Assembly (NCBI RefSeq): GCF_022760755.1
Contig: NZ_JAIVFP010000001.1
Coordinates: forward strand, 3,080,001-3,144,000
Source: Candidatus Rhodoblastus alkanivorans
GTDB lineage: Bacteria > Pseudomonadota > Alphaproteobacteria > Rhizobiales > Beijerinckiaceae
Direction of reading: 5' to 3'
DNA length: 64,000 bases
Shown here one piece after another: positions 35,022 through 46,690 of this stretch. The translations under genes were made by a program, and so were the position numbers. Under the pieces are notes generated by a model that ran no database searches, had not been told where the DNA came from, and was given only the letters and a program-made list of their open reading frames with translations. Each line of letters opens with the position of its first letter. Within the stretch, counting starts at the first letter, position 1.

Positions 35022-36343
35022 GCCTGCTCCATCGCCGCCGCCGCGCCATGGACGATATGGCCGGCGACCATGGTCATCTTGACCACGCCCTGCAGGCGCG
35101 CCTCGTCGAAGGGCGTGTTCTTGCATCTCGACTTGAGATCGTCCTTGTTCAGCACGAAAGGCTCGTCCGGATCGAAGCGAATGAGATCGGCGGGCGCGCC
35201 GCGCTTCAGCCGCCCCTGCTCCAGCCGCAGAATGTCGGCGGGATTCGTCGTCATCGCGCGCAACAGACGGCTGAGCGGAACATGGCCGGCGTGAACCAGG
35301 CGAAGCCCGGCCGCGAGCAGGGTTTCGAGGCCCACGGCGCCGAAATCGGCCTCGCCGAAGGGCAGGCGCTTGGTTTCGACGTCCTGCGGATTATGGTCGG
35401 AGAAAACGACGTCAATCAGCCCGCTGGCGACCGCCTCGACCAAAGCGAGCCGCTCCTCCTCGCGCCGCAGCGGCGGCTTGAGCTTCAAAAAGGTGCGATA
35501 GGAGCCGATGTCGTTCTCGTTGAGCGTCAGATGGTTGATCGTGACGCCGCAGGAGACGGGCAGCCCTTCCGCCTTGGCCTTGGCGATGACGTCCAGCGCC
35601 AAAGTGGTGGAAATGGGCGCGGCGCAATAGCGCGCCCCGGTCATGCGCGCCAGCCTGATGTCGCGGTCGAGCGCAATGGCCTCGGCCTCGCGCGGCACGC
35701 CGGAAAGGCCGAGCCGGGTCGCCAATTCACCCGCGTTCATCACCCCAGAGCCCGCGAGGTCGCGATCCTCCGGGAAGTGCAGGATCAGCGCGTCGAAATC
35801 GCGGGCGTAAGTCATGGCGCGACGCAGGGTCTGGCTGTTGCGGATCGAGCGCGAGCCGTCGGTGAAGGCCACCGCGTCCGCCTCGCGCAGCAGGCCGAAT
35901 TCGGTGATTTCCTGGCCCTCCAGCCCCTTGGAGATCGCCGCCGTCGGCAGCACCCGCACCCGGCCATGATCGCGCGCCCGGCGCTTGAGGAAATCGACCA
36001 CCGCCGGGTCGTCCACCGGCGGATGGGTCTCGGGACTGGCCACCAGAGTGGTGACGCCGCCGGCCGCCGCCGCCGCCGTGGCGGTGGCGATGGATTCGCG
36101 GTGCTCGGCGCCCGGCTCGCCGACAAAGGCGCGCAAATCGATCAGGCCGGGACAAAGGACGTCGCCGCCGCATTCGATCAGGGCGACCTCGCGAGGCAGG
36201 TTCGCCGCCGTAACCTCGGCGCCGAAATCACTGATTCGCCCGTTCTCGACGAGAACGCCGCCGCGCGTCTCGGTCCCGCTTTCCGGGTCGATCAGGCGGG
36301 CGTTGACGAAAGCCAGCAGCGGATGAGGCTTTATTTGAACCAT
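35018..36343 (-). CDS. Dihydroorotase-like protein lacking metal ligands (PyrC')
   Basis: A 441-residue amidohydrolase of the class I dihydroorotase type. The HxH zinc pair expected in the GLIDLHxHxREPG motif reads [13 protein letters not shown], and the HVS-type His region reads [10 protein letters not shown]; the later Asp in VVFSDHNPQ remains. Such proteins are non-catalytic partners of aspartate carbamoyltransferase in several bacteria. Here the usual pyrB neighbour is absent. An ATGA overlap links it to plsY. Family members annotated as dihydroorotase may be enzymatically silent; a second, active enzyme would be needed for pyrimidine synthesis. The start at [10 protein letters not shown] is chosen for family length. 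Confidence 0.85.
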   Translation of the reverse strand: MVQIKPHPLLAFVNARLIDPESGTETRGGVLVENGRISDFGAEVTAANLPREVALIECGGDVLCPGLIDLRAFVGEPGAEHRESIATATAAAAAGGVTTLVASPETHPPVDDPAVVDFLKRRARDHGRVRVLPTAAISKGLEGQEITEFGLLREADAVAFTDGSRSIRNSQTLRRAMTYARDFDALILHFPEDRDLAGSGVMNAGELATRLGLSGVPREAEAIALDRDIRLARMTGARYCAAPISTTLALDVIAKAKAEGLPVSCGVTINHLTLNENDIGSYRTFLKLKPPLRREEERLALVEAVASGLIDVVFSDHNPQDVETKRLPFGEADFGAVGLETLLAAGLRLVHAGHVPLSRLLRAMTTNPADILRLEQGRLKRGAPADLIRFDPDEPFVLNKDDLKSRCKNTPFDEARLQGVVKMTMVAGHIVHGAAAAMEQA

Positions 36344-36446
36344 GGTTTTCGATAGCGCGCGGCGGCCTTGAGGGCAATCGGCCGAGCGTCGAAACGCAAA
36401 ACTCTCGCCAAAACTCTCGCCAAAGCTCTTGCAACGACGGCGCCGA

Positions 36447-36758
36447 TCATGTCCTTGTATCCCGCCGCCTGAACGTCCAGCCGGCGGCAAAACCGATCAA
36501 CGCAAGCAGCGCGAACACGATCAGCTGAAAAAACACATTGCTCATCGCTCCCGGCAATTTGCCGCCGCCGCTGGCGCTCGCGAATAGGTCGGAGGCATAG
36601 ACCGCCTCGGCGACGATGACCGGGAGAATCCACCACGGTCCCCAGCCGCGCCAGGCGATCAGCGCGGCGAGCAGAACGGTCGGATAGGCCAGGCCGTCGT
36701 GAAAATGCGCGGCGGCGGCGGCCAAGGTCAGCCAAAACAGGCGGATGGCGAGCAACAC
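36447..36758 (-). CDS. Small membrane protein, unknown function
   Basis: A 103-residue protein with about three hydrophobic segments (LLAIRLFWLTLAAAAAHF; VLLAALIAWRGWGPWWILPVI; FFQLIVFALLALIGFAAGW) and a basic tail (RRRDTRT). No family is recognised. It stands between the dihydroorotase-like gene and a divergent hydrolase. Short tandem duplications occur on each side: CAAAACTCTCGC-type copies around 36398-36424 and a 15-bp pair at 36831-36860. Confidence 0.6.
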   Translation of the reverse strand: MLLAIRLFWLTLAAAAAHFHDGLAYPTVLLAALIAWRGWGPWWILPVIVAEAVYASDLFASASGGGKLPGAMSNVFFQLIVFALLALIGFAAGWTFRRRDTRT

Positions 36759-36830
36759 GAGATTCTCCGGACGAAAGGCGCGAAAAAGTTTGATTCGAAA
36801 GCCCGCGCTTGGGTAAGAAGGTCGTTCACA

Positions 36831-36860
36831 GTCAAGAACCCAAGAGTCAAGAACCCAAGA
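36831..36860 (+). repeat. 15-bp tandem duplication before alpha/beta hydrolase
   Basis: GTCAAGAACCCAAGA occurs twice without a spacer. The second copy ends 8 bases before the ATG at 36869, so the repeat places the ribosome site sequence AAGAGAAGG directly after it. Confidence 0.9.
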
Positions 36861-36868
36861 GAAGGCCC

Positions 36869-37543
36869 ATGCCCGAGGTGATTTTCAACGGACCCGCCGG
36901 TCGTCTCGAAGGACGTTTTCATCCGTCCAAACAGCGCGGCGCGCCCATAGCGATCATTCTTCATCCGCATCCGCAATTCGGCGGCACGATGAACAATCAG
37001 ATCGTTTATCAGCTTTATTACGCCTTCGCCGAGCGCGGATTTTCCGTATTGCGCTTCAATTTCCGCGGCGTCGGCCGTTCGCAGGGCGCCTTCGACCATG
37101 GCCAGGGCGAATTGTCGGACGCTGCGGCCGCGCTCGACTGGGCGCAGGCGATCAGCCCGGAGGCGCGCTCGTGCTGGATCGCCGGCGTCTCCTTCGGCTC
37201 GTGGATCGGCATGCAGCTGCTGATGCGCCGCCCCGAGATCGAGGGCTTCGTATCGATCGCCCCGCCCGCCAACCGCTTCGACTTCACGTTTCTGGCGCCC
37301 TGCCCCTCTTCCGGCCTGTTCGTCCACGGCGATCAGGACCGCGTGGCGCCGATCAAGGAAGTCACCAGCGTCATAGAAAAGCTCAAGACCCAGAAGGGCA
37401 TCGTCATCGAACACGCGGTGGTCGAAGGCGCCAACCATTTCTTCGAGGATCGCGTGGACGACCTGATCGGCAAGGTCGACGCCTATCTCGACAAGCGCCT
37501 CGGCAACCCGCCGAAGATCGCCATCGCGGCGCGGAGCGACTAA
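36869..37543 (+). CDS. Alpha/beta hydrolase
   Basis: A 224-residue serine hydrolase-type protein. It has the oxyanion HPHPQFGGTMNN segment, FNFRGVGRSQG, the nucleophile elbow GVSFGSW (Ser near residue 107), an Asp in VHGDQDRVAP and the catalytic His in EGANHFFEDR. It resembles the small alpha/beta hydrolases (dienelactone-hydrolase-like) common in alphaproteobacteria. The ATG at MPEVIFN has AAGAGAAGG upstream. The substrate is unknown. Confidence 0.87.
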   Translation: MPEVIFNGPAGRLEGRFHPSKQRGAPIAIILHPHPQFGGTMNNQIVYQLYYAFAERGFSVLRFNFRGVGRSQGAFDHGQGELSDAAAALDWAQAISPEARSCWIAGVSFGSWIGMQLLMRRPEIEGFVSIAPPANRFDFTFLAPCPSSGLFVHGDQDRVAPIKEVTSVIEKLKTQKGIVIEHAVVEGANHFFEDRVDDLIGKVDAYLDKRLGNPPKIAIAARSD

Positions 37544-37675
37544 GGATATCGGCGAGGCTTTCGACGAACCAGACGGCCATTAAGGTTTTTGCCGGCTAGG
37601 CATTTTCGATTTTCTCTCTCCCGCTCAAGGCAAAGCCTTCGCGCGTCACGGCCGCGGATCGAACGCCAACAAGCC

Positions 37676-38233
37676 CTAAGCCAAGGCGGGCAGGATTTTC
37701 GCCCGCAACTGGGCGAAATCCATCGGCCCTTGCGCGGCGAAGGTCAGGCGCGGCGCCGGCGCGAAAACGAAATGCGCCGGTATGCCGCGCGCGCCGAGCG
37801 CGCGGAACAGAAAGCCGTGGCGATCCATGCCGAGCCTGAAATAGGGATTGCCGTTTTCCCGCAGGAAATGAAGCGTTTTTTCCGGTTGGTCGAGCGAGGC
37901 CGCGCCATAAATTCGGGCGCCTGACCGCGCGAATTCCATCAAGGCTTCATGTTCGGCGCGACAGAACGGGCACCACGAGGCGAAGGCGTTGATATAGACG
38001 GATTTCCCCACAATGTCGGCCGAGGAAAAGCCCGGAACGGCGGCGCCTGAAGCGTCTGTCAGGCCGGGCAGCGCCGCCAGTTCGAAATGGTCCGCGCGAA
38101 AAGGGTTGAAAAGCCGCGCCCTCAGGCCCAGATGACGCCACGCCCACAGGCCAGCGCCCGCCGAAGCCACGGCCAGACCTGCGCCGAAAACAACCGCTCG
38201 GCGGTCGATGTGCATTTCGTTTTCCGAGTTCAT
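37676..38233 (-). CDS. Thioredoxin-fold TlpA/CcmG-like thiol:disulfide protein
   Basis: A 185-residue membrane-anchored periplasmic thioredoxin-like protein. The N-terminus has a hydrophobic anchor (VVFGAGLAVASAGAGLWAW). The redox motif is ASWCPFC near residue 92, preceded by VYINAF. A cis-Pro is likely in GIPAHFVF (about 155). The CcmG family usually has WCxPC, and here it is WCPFC. It may reduce cytochrome c apoproteins or another disulfide. It is divergent from the flavoprotein gene. A start six codons later, at MHIDRR, is also possible. Confidence 0.8.
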   Translation of the reverse strand: MNSENEMHIDRRAVVFGAGLAVASAGAGLWAWRHLGLRARLFNPFRADHFELAALPGLTDASGAAVPGFSSADIVGKSVYINAFASWCPFCRAEHEALMEFARSGARIYGAASLDQPEKTLHFLRENGNPYFRLGMDRHGFLFRALGARGIPAHFVFAPAPRLTFAAQGPMDFAQLRAKILPALA

Positions 38234-38360
38234 GAGCGCAGACTGACGCGCAGGCGTTAACGCGCCGTGGACGCGACAATTCGTCTTATCGGCAAAGCCC
38301 GCTTGCCCTCGCAAATCGCGGGGCCTTAAAGTGAATCTGGTTAAGAAAAGGATTGGGCCC

Positions 38361-39698
38361 ATGAGTCCGGCGAATCGCGCCACGAGTCGTCCCGCGAAGG
38401 CGCGACAGGAGCAGAAGGAGCCGACAGGCTCTCGCTCTGGCGCAGGCCAACCGCTCGAGCAATGGGAATGCGACGTGCTGGTCGCGGGCGCCGGCTCGGC
38501 CGGGCTTTCGGCCGCTCACGCCTTTGCCGCGCAGGGCCGCAAAGTGGTGGTCGTGGGCAAGGTCGAGACCAATCTCGCCGGCCGGACCGTGGCCTTGTTC
38601 GAAGGTTCGCTGCGCTTCTATCGCGCGCTCGGCCTGTGGCCGCGCCTCGCCGGTCACGCCGCCCCGATGGAGGGCATAAGGATGATCGACGACACCGGCT
38701 CGATCTTCCCGACCGGCCCCAAGGAGTTCCGCTCGCGCGAGATCGACCTCGACGCTTTCGGCGAGAATATCGAAAACAATGCTTTGGTCGCCGAACTCGC
38801 CCAGGCCGCGCGCGAAGATCCGTCGATCACCTTGATCGAGGACCTGATCGACGAGTTCGAGCTCAACCTTTCCGGCGCGCGCGCGCGGCTCGCCTCAGGC
38901 GGGCGGATCGAGACCAAGTTCATCGTCGCCGGCGAAGGCCGAAATTCCCAGGCGCGGCAGATCGCCGGCATAACGGTGACGACCTGGTCCTATCCCCAGA
39001 TCGCGCTGACCGCTTTGCTCGCCCACGACAAGCCGCATCATCAGATTTCGACCGAATGGCACAAGCGTTCGGGCCCTTTCACCTTCGTGCCCCTGCGCGG
39101 ACGCGAGGGCGAACCCTGCCGCTCCAGCCTGGTCTGGCTGGTCTCGCCGCGCGACGCCCGGCGCCTGCAAGCTTTGCCGCCGGAAGAACTCGCCGCCGAG
39201 ATCGAGGACGAATCGCACGGCCTGCTCGGCGCGATCCGGCTCGACGGGCCGCTCGGCGCCTTCCCGATGGGCGCGATGAAAACCTCGCGGGTCACCGGCA
39301 TGCGCATGGCGCTGATCGGCGAATCGGCCCATCTCTTCCCGCCGATCGGCGCGCAAGGCCTGAACCTGACCCTGCGCGACATCGCCAATCTGGTCGATTG
39401 CCTCGACGGCGTCGATCTCGACGAGCCGGAGGAAATCTCCCGCGCCCTGGAGCGTTACGAGCGCCAGCGCGCCCGCGACATCGGACTGCGGGTGCGCGGC
39501 ATCGATATTCTCAACCGCTCCCTGCTCATTCACGCCTTGCCGGTCGATTTCGCGCGCGCTTTCGCCCTCAACTTCTTCTCGGCGATCGGGCCGTTGCGCC
39601 GCGCCCTGATGCGCGAGGGCGTCACCCCGCACGGCCCGACGCCGAAACTGATGCGCGCCCGCCCGCCGGCGCGGCGTCCGTCAGCGACAAGGAGCTGA
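38361..39698 (+). CDS. UbiH/COQ6-family FAD-dependent monooxygenase
   Basis: A 445-residue flavoprotein likely hydroxylating a ubiquinone precursor. The FAD dinucleotide motif DVLVAGAGSAGLSAAHAFA is at about 38-57, the middle region has VAGEGRNSQARQIAGI, and the second FAD motif region GMRMALIGESAHLFPPIGAQGLNLTLRDIANL is near 322-355. The GES/PIGAQGLN signature is typical of UbiH/UbiF/VisC proteins. The first 35 residues are unstructured (PANRATSRPAKARQ). Several starts are possible, and I use MSPANR. Which ring position it hydroxylates cannot be told. Confidence 0.88.
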   Translation: MSPANRATSRPAKARQEQKEPTGSRSGAGQPLEQWECDVLVAGAGSAGLSAAHAFAAQGRKVVVVGKVETNLAGRTVALFEGSLRFYRALGLWPRLAGHAAPMEGIRMIDDTGSIFPTGPKEFRSREIDLDAFGENIENNALVAELAQAAREDPSITLIEDLIDEFELNLSGARARLASGGRIETKFIVAGEGRNSQARQIAGITVTTWSYPQIALTALLAHDKPHHQISTEWHKRSGPFTFVPLRGREGEPCRSSLVWLVSPRDARRLQALPPEELAAEIEDESHGLLGAIRLDGPLGAFPMGAMKTSRVTGMRMALIGESAHLFPPIGAQGLNLTLRDIANLVDCLDGVDLDEPEEISRALERYERQRARDIGLRVRGIDILNRSLLIHALPVDFARAFALNFFSAIGPLRRALMREGVTPHGPTPKLMRARPPARRPSATRS

Positions 39699-39701
39699 CG
39701 C

Positions 39702-40481
39702 TTGCGCATCGCCACCTGGAACGTCAATTCCGTGCGCCAGCGTGTCGAGGCGCTCGTCGGCTATTTGCGCACTGTCCAGCCGGATGTTCTGTGCCTTCAG
39801 GAGCTGAAATGCCTGGAAGAGCAGTTCCCTCGGCTGGAGGTCGAGGCGGCGGGCTATAATGTCGCGATCCACGGCCAGAAATCCTATAATGGCGTCGCCA
39901 TCCTTTCCAAGGCGCCGATGGAAATCGCCGTCGGCCTGCCGGGCGACGAAAACGACGCCCAGTCGCGCTATATCGAGGCCGTGATCCCCTGGGGCAAGAC
40001 GGCGCTGCGGGTCGGCTGCCTCTATCTGCCCAACGGCAACCCGCTCGGCGCGGACAAATATGACTACAAGCTCGCCTGGATGGACCGGCTGATCGCCCAT
40101 GCGCGCAAGCTGCTTTCATACGAAGAGCGGCTGGTTCTGTGCGGCGATTACAATGTCATCCCCGACGCGCGCGACGTGTACGACCCCGAGTCCTGGCTCG
40201 GCGACGCCCTTTACGCGCCGCCGACGCGGCAAAAATTCCGCGAATTGCTGGCGCTCGGCTTCACCGACGCCTTGCGCGCGACGACCGACGCGCCGAAGCA
40301 ATATACTTTCTGGGATTATCAGGCCGGCGCCTGGCAGAAGAACAACGGTCTGCGGATCGACCATCTTCTGCTGTCGCCCCAGGCCGCCGACCGGCTGGAA
40401 AGCGTGGCCATCGACCGCGACATGAGGGCCAGGGACAAGCCTTCGGACCATGTGCCGATCAGGGTGGACTTGAAGGCCTGA
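39702..40481 (+). CDS. xthA: Exodeoxyribonuclease III
   Basis: A 259-residue AP endonuclease/3' exonuclease of base-excision repair. Motifs include RIATWNVNSVRQR (Asn), VLCLQELKCLEEQFP (metal-binding Glu), YNGVAILSK, LCGDYNVIPDARDV, TFWDYQAGAW and RIDHLLLSPQ with DHVPIRVDL at the end. It uses a TTG start: AAGGAG lies about 8 bases before it, and the preceding flavoprotein gene stops four bases upstream. The length matches the family. Confidence 0.95.
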   Translation: MRIATWNVNSVRQRVEALVGYLRTVQPDVLCLQELKCLEEQFPRLEVEAAGYNVAIHGQKSYNGVAILSKAPMEIAVGLPGDENDAQSRYIEAVIPWGKTALRVGCLYLPNGNPLGADKYDYKLAWMDRLIAHARKLLSYEERLVLCGDYNVIPDARDVYDPESWLGDALYAPPTRQKFRELLALGFTDALRATTDAPKQYTFWDYQAGAWQKNNGLRIDHLLLSPQAADRLESVAIDRDMRARDKPSDHVPIRVDLKA

Positions 40482-40503
40482 AACCTTTCTGAATCCTGCC
40501 CCC

Positions 40504-40535
40504 AAAAAGCTCCGGCCCCCATTTGAGGGGGCCGG
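40504..40535 (-). terminator. Terminator of the hsp20 gene
   Basis: CCGGCCCCC (40512-40520) pairs with GGGGGCCGG (40527-40535) over a 6-base loop. On the minus strand the stem is followed by AGCTTTTTGGG. It lies about 30 bases beyond the hsp20 stop and may also slow the converging xthA transcript. Confidence 0.75.
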
Positions 40536-40563
40536 CCGGATGCTTTGCTATTTACTTTGACGC

Positions 40564-41061
40564 CTATTGGACTTTCGGCGGTTCTTCGGCCTTCGGCGCG
40601 CCAGACATTACGGGAATGGTCTTGGCGGTCGTCGTCTTGGCGGCGGGTTTCTGAACTGTCAGATGCAGGACGCCCTTGTCATAATGGGCGTTAATCGCAT
40701 CCGCCGCAGGTTCGAACGGCAGCAGCACCGTGCGATAGAATGCGCCGAACCGGCGTTCGGTCACGTGCCAATCTTTATCCTCGCGTTTGTTTTCACACCT
40801 TTTCTCGCCGGAGACGATAAGGCGATCGCCTTCGACGCGAACCTTGATGTCCTTCTCATCGACGCCCGGAATTTCCAGCGTCGCTTCGATCGCATTTTCA
40901 GTCTCGGCGATGTTCATCGCCGGAACCGGCGCCATGGCTTCTTTCATGGCGGGCGTCTGGAACATTTTCGGAAGGTCTCGCCCGAACAGCTCCCTTTCAA
41001 AAGCGCGGAAGGGATCCGTCACAAAGTCGCGCGTCCAGAGATCCGGAAGCAGGGTTTTCAT
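40564..41061 (-). CDS. Small heat-shock protein, HSP20 family
   Basis: A 165-residue ATP-independent chaperone. It has a short N-terminal arm (MKTLLPDLWTRDFVTDPFRAFERELFGR) and an alpha-crystallin domain (about 45-140) with EATLEIPGVDEKDIKVRVEGDRLIVSG, FGAFYRTVLLP and HYDKGVLHLTVQKP. The C-terminal tail has TIPVMSG, an IxV-like oligomerisation motif. GGAGG sits 5 bases before the ATG. The upstream region has a sigma-32-like promoter and a long hairpin. Confidence 0.95.
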   Translation of the reverse strand: MKTLLPDLWTRDFVTDPFRAFERELFGRDLPKMFQTPAMKEAMAPVPAMNIAETENAIEATLEIPGVDEKDIKVRVEGDRLIVSGEKRCENKREDKDWHVTERRFGAFYRTVLLPFEPAADAINAHYDKGVLHLTVQKPAAKTTTAKTIPVMSGAPKAEEPPKVQ

Positions 41062-41075
41062 GACATCCTCCTGTC

Positions 41076-41117
41076 CGCCCCGCGCCCGGCGAGCAGCGGC
41101 TCGCCATTTGCGGGGCG
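41076..41117 (-). promoter_or_regulatory. Candidate structured 5' leader of hsp20
   Basis: CGCCCCGC (41076-41083) pairs with GCGGGGCG (41110-41117), and the enclosed GGCGAGC...GCTCGCC (41088-41105) forms an inner hairpin. The structure sits directly before the GGAGG of hsp20. Heat-shock leaders in this order often use RNA thermometers, but the Shine-Dalgarno bases themselves are not in the stems I can see. Confidence 0.35.
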
Positions 41118-41149
41118 TCACGACGAGGGTTCTGTCCCTTGGGGTTGCG

Positions 41150-41176
41150 GTTGGGGCTGAACCCCTCGCTTCAATA
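41150..41176 (-). promoter_or_regulatory. Possible RpoH (sigma-32) promoter of hsp20
   Basis: On the minus strand TATTGAAG is followed 12-13 bases later by CCCCAAC, near the CTTGAA-N12-14-CCCCAT heat-shock consensus. It lies about 90 bases upstream of the hsp20 ATG. Confidence 0.4.
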
Positions 41177-41216
41177 GCTAATATAGAATTCTCGCCAGAA
41201 AAGGCATTGATCGAAA

Positions 41217-41663
41217 TCATTGTTGCGGCTGGACACAACTTTTCTCGATTTTGTCGAGCGCCGCGGCGACCGCGTCGAACACCAGCAGGATCGAGGCGTG
41301 ACGGGCCTTGTAATCGCGCGCGGGTTCGAGCACGCCCGCGTCGGCGAAGCGGCCCTGCGGCGGCGGGCCATTTTCCTTGAGCATTTTGCGCATGCATTCG
41401 CGCAAGTCCCGCAATTCTTCGGGCGCCGCGCCGACGATATTCCGCCCCATGACCGAGGACGCCGCCTGGCCGAGAGCGCAGGCCTTCACATCCTGGGCGT
41501 AATCGGAAACCCTTCCGTCTTCGAGACTGAGATCCACGGTGATCGAGGAGCCGCACAGCCGCGAATGAGCGTCGGCCGAGGCCTGCGGCGCCTCAAGCCG
41601 GCCAACCCGCGGGATATTGGCGGCAAGTTCCAGGATTTTGCGGTTGTAGATGTCGTCGAACAT
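41217..41663 (-). CDS. IscU/NifU-like iron-sulfur scaffold protein
   Basis: A 148-residue SufU/NifU-N-like protein involved in Fe-S cluster assembly or transfer. The N-terminus DDIYNRKILELAANIPRVGRL is typical of the family, followed by the Cys pairs in HSRLCGSSITVDLSL (about 38) and VKACALGQAASSVMG (about 62), and a final conserved Cys replaced here by Arg-His in YKARHASILL. The usual third Cys of IscU (RxxC) is therefore missing and reads ARHAS. The start at MFDDIYN is chosen for family agreement. Confidence 0.82.
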   Translation of the reverse strand: MFDDIYNRKILELAANIPRVGRLEAPQASADAHSRLCGSSITVDLSLEDGRVSDYAQDVKACALGQAASSVMGRNIVGAAPEELRDLRECMRKMLKENGPPPQGRFADAGVLEPARDYKARHASILLVFDAVAAALDKIEKSCVQPQQ

Positions 41664-41797
41664 GATTTTCGCGGCGCGCCTCTGCTCATCAGATAGAGTG
41701 CGAGCGAAAGGGTTGCAACCGCGCCCTCCCCCGCTAGGCGCGCGAAATTGTCGCCTTGAAAATAACGCCATGATTTCAATACATGACAGCGTTTGTT

Positions 41798-45575
<3,778 letters not shown>

Positions 45576-45633
45576 TTCCCCTGCCCAGACGAGAGCTGCG
45601 CCCCCTCTCCGCAGGAATAAAGCGAAACGCGCC

Positions 45634-46515
45634 TCAGCTCAATCCGACCTTTTTGAAAGCCTTGGAAATCCACGAATCCTGGTGCTCGTGCGGCGAAAGC
45701 CCGTTCGACTGCAGACGCTCGTAGGCGTCCTTGTACCATTGCGAATGAGGATAATTCGCGCCCAGAATCGCTGCGGCCGTCTCCGCCTCCTGGGTGATGC
45801 CCATGGCAAGATAAGCCTCGGTCAGGCGCTCCAGCGCCTCCTCGGCCTCGCGCGTCTTCTGGTATTTGAACAGGACCTCGCGGAAACGATTGATCGCCGC
45901 GGTATAATTCTCACGCTTCAGATAGAAGCGGCCCACATCCAGCTCATGGCCGGCAAGCTGGTCGCGGCAGATGTCGATCTTCAGATGCGCGTCCTGCGCA
46001 TATTTCGACTTGGGATATTTATCCACCACGGTTTGATAATATTTTTGCGCTTTCACGACCCGGTCCTGGTCGCGCTCGACGTCGGGCATTTCGCCATACA
46101 TCGCCTGTCCGGCGAGATAGTTCACATAAGGGGCGTCGGGCGCATTCGGGTAAAGCGAATTGAAACGGTCGGCGCCGGTGGAGGCGTCGATATATTTGCC
46201 CCCCAGATAATTTGCGTAGACCTCCATCACCAGGCCTTTCCGCGCCCATTCGCCGAAGGGATATTGCTTCTGCAAATTGGCGAACTGCTTGGCGGCGGCC
46301 TCGTAATCCTTGTCCTGGATCTTGGCGAGGCCTTCGTTGTAGAGGTGGTCCGGAGGAACGACCGGATCGACCTTCATCTCATATTTGCTTTTGCCGAAGG
46401 GATTGAGGTCCTCCAGCGAAAAGCAGAACGCCGCCGAAGAGAACCCGACAAGCGCGACGCCTGCGAGAAGGACGGCGCGAAAAGTCCTGATGGCCGTGAC
46501 ATTCGAATGGTTCAT
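45634..46515 (-). CDS. bamD: Outer membrane assembly lipoprotein-type factor BamD
   Basis: A 293-residue BAM-complex component. It has an N-terminal signal with a hydrophobic core (TFRAVLLAGVALVGFSSAAF) and a Cys soon after (CFSLEDLNPFG), a candidate lipidation site although the lipobox is poor (SAAFC). TPR helices cover about 60-270, with the family motifs DYEAAAKQFANLQKQYPFG, YPNAPDAPYVNYLAGQA and YPKSKYAQDAHLKIDICRDQLA. It is downstream of lpxC with a 175-bp gap. Confidence 0.94.
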   Translation of the reverse strand: MNHSNVTAIRTFRAVLLAGVALVGFSSAAFCFSLEDLNPFGKSKYEMKVDPVVPPDHLYNEGLAKIQDKDYEAAAKQFANLQKQYPFGEWARKGLVMEVYANYLGGKYIDASTGADRFNSLYPNAPDAPYVNYLAGQAMYGEMPDVERDQDRVVKAQKYYQTVVDKYPKSKYAQDAHLKIDICRDQLAGHELDVGRFYLKRENYTAAINRFREVLFKYQKTREAEEALERLTEAYLAMGITQEAETAAAILGANYPHSQWYKDAYERLQSNGLSPHEHQDSWISKAFKKVGLS

Positions 46516-46690
46516 TCAACACGCTCGTGATGACGCGGGCGCGCCGTGGGCCCGGATGAGTTTCGCATTTCTGGCGACTATGCGCAGACGGACGCGCCAG
46601 GCGCGCCGCTCTTAACCCACGCGCATAGCGCCGCGCGCCGGAAAGCAAAAGCGATTTTTTACGGCATTTTTAAGACTTGCCGCTTTCGGC

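Noticed and set aside
33211-35049. A single 612-residue protein combining dprA with upstream sequence
   Set aside because: The first 205 residues are an out-of-frame shadow of plsY; the real dprA start overlaps the plsY stop as ATGA.
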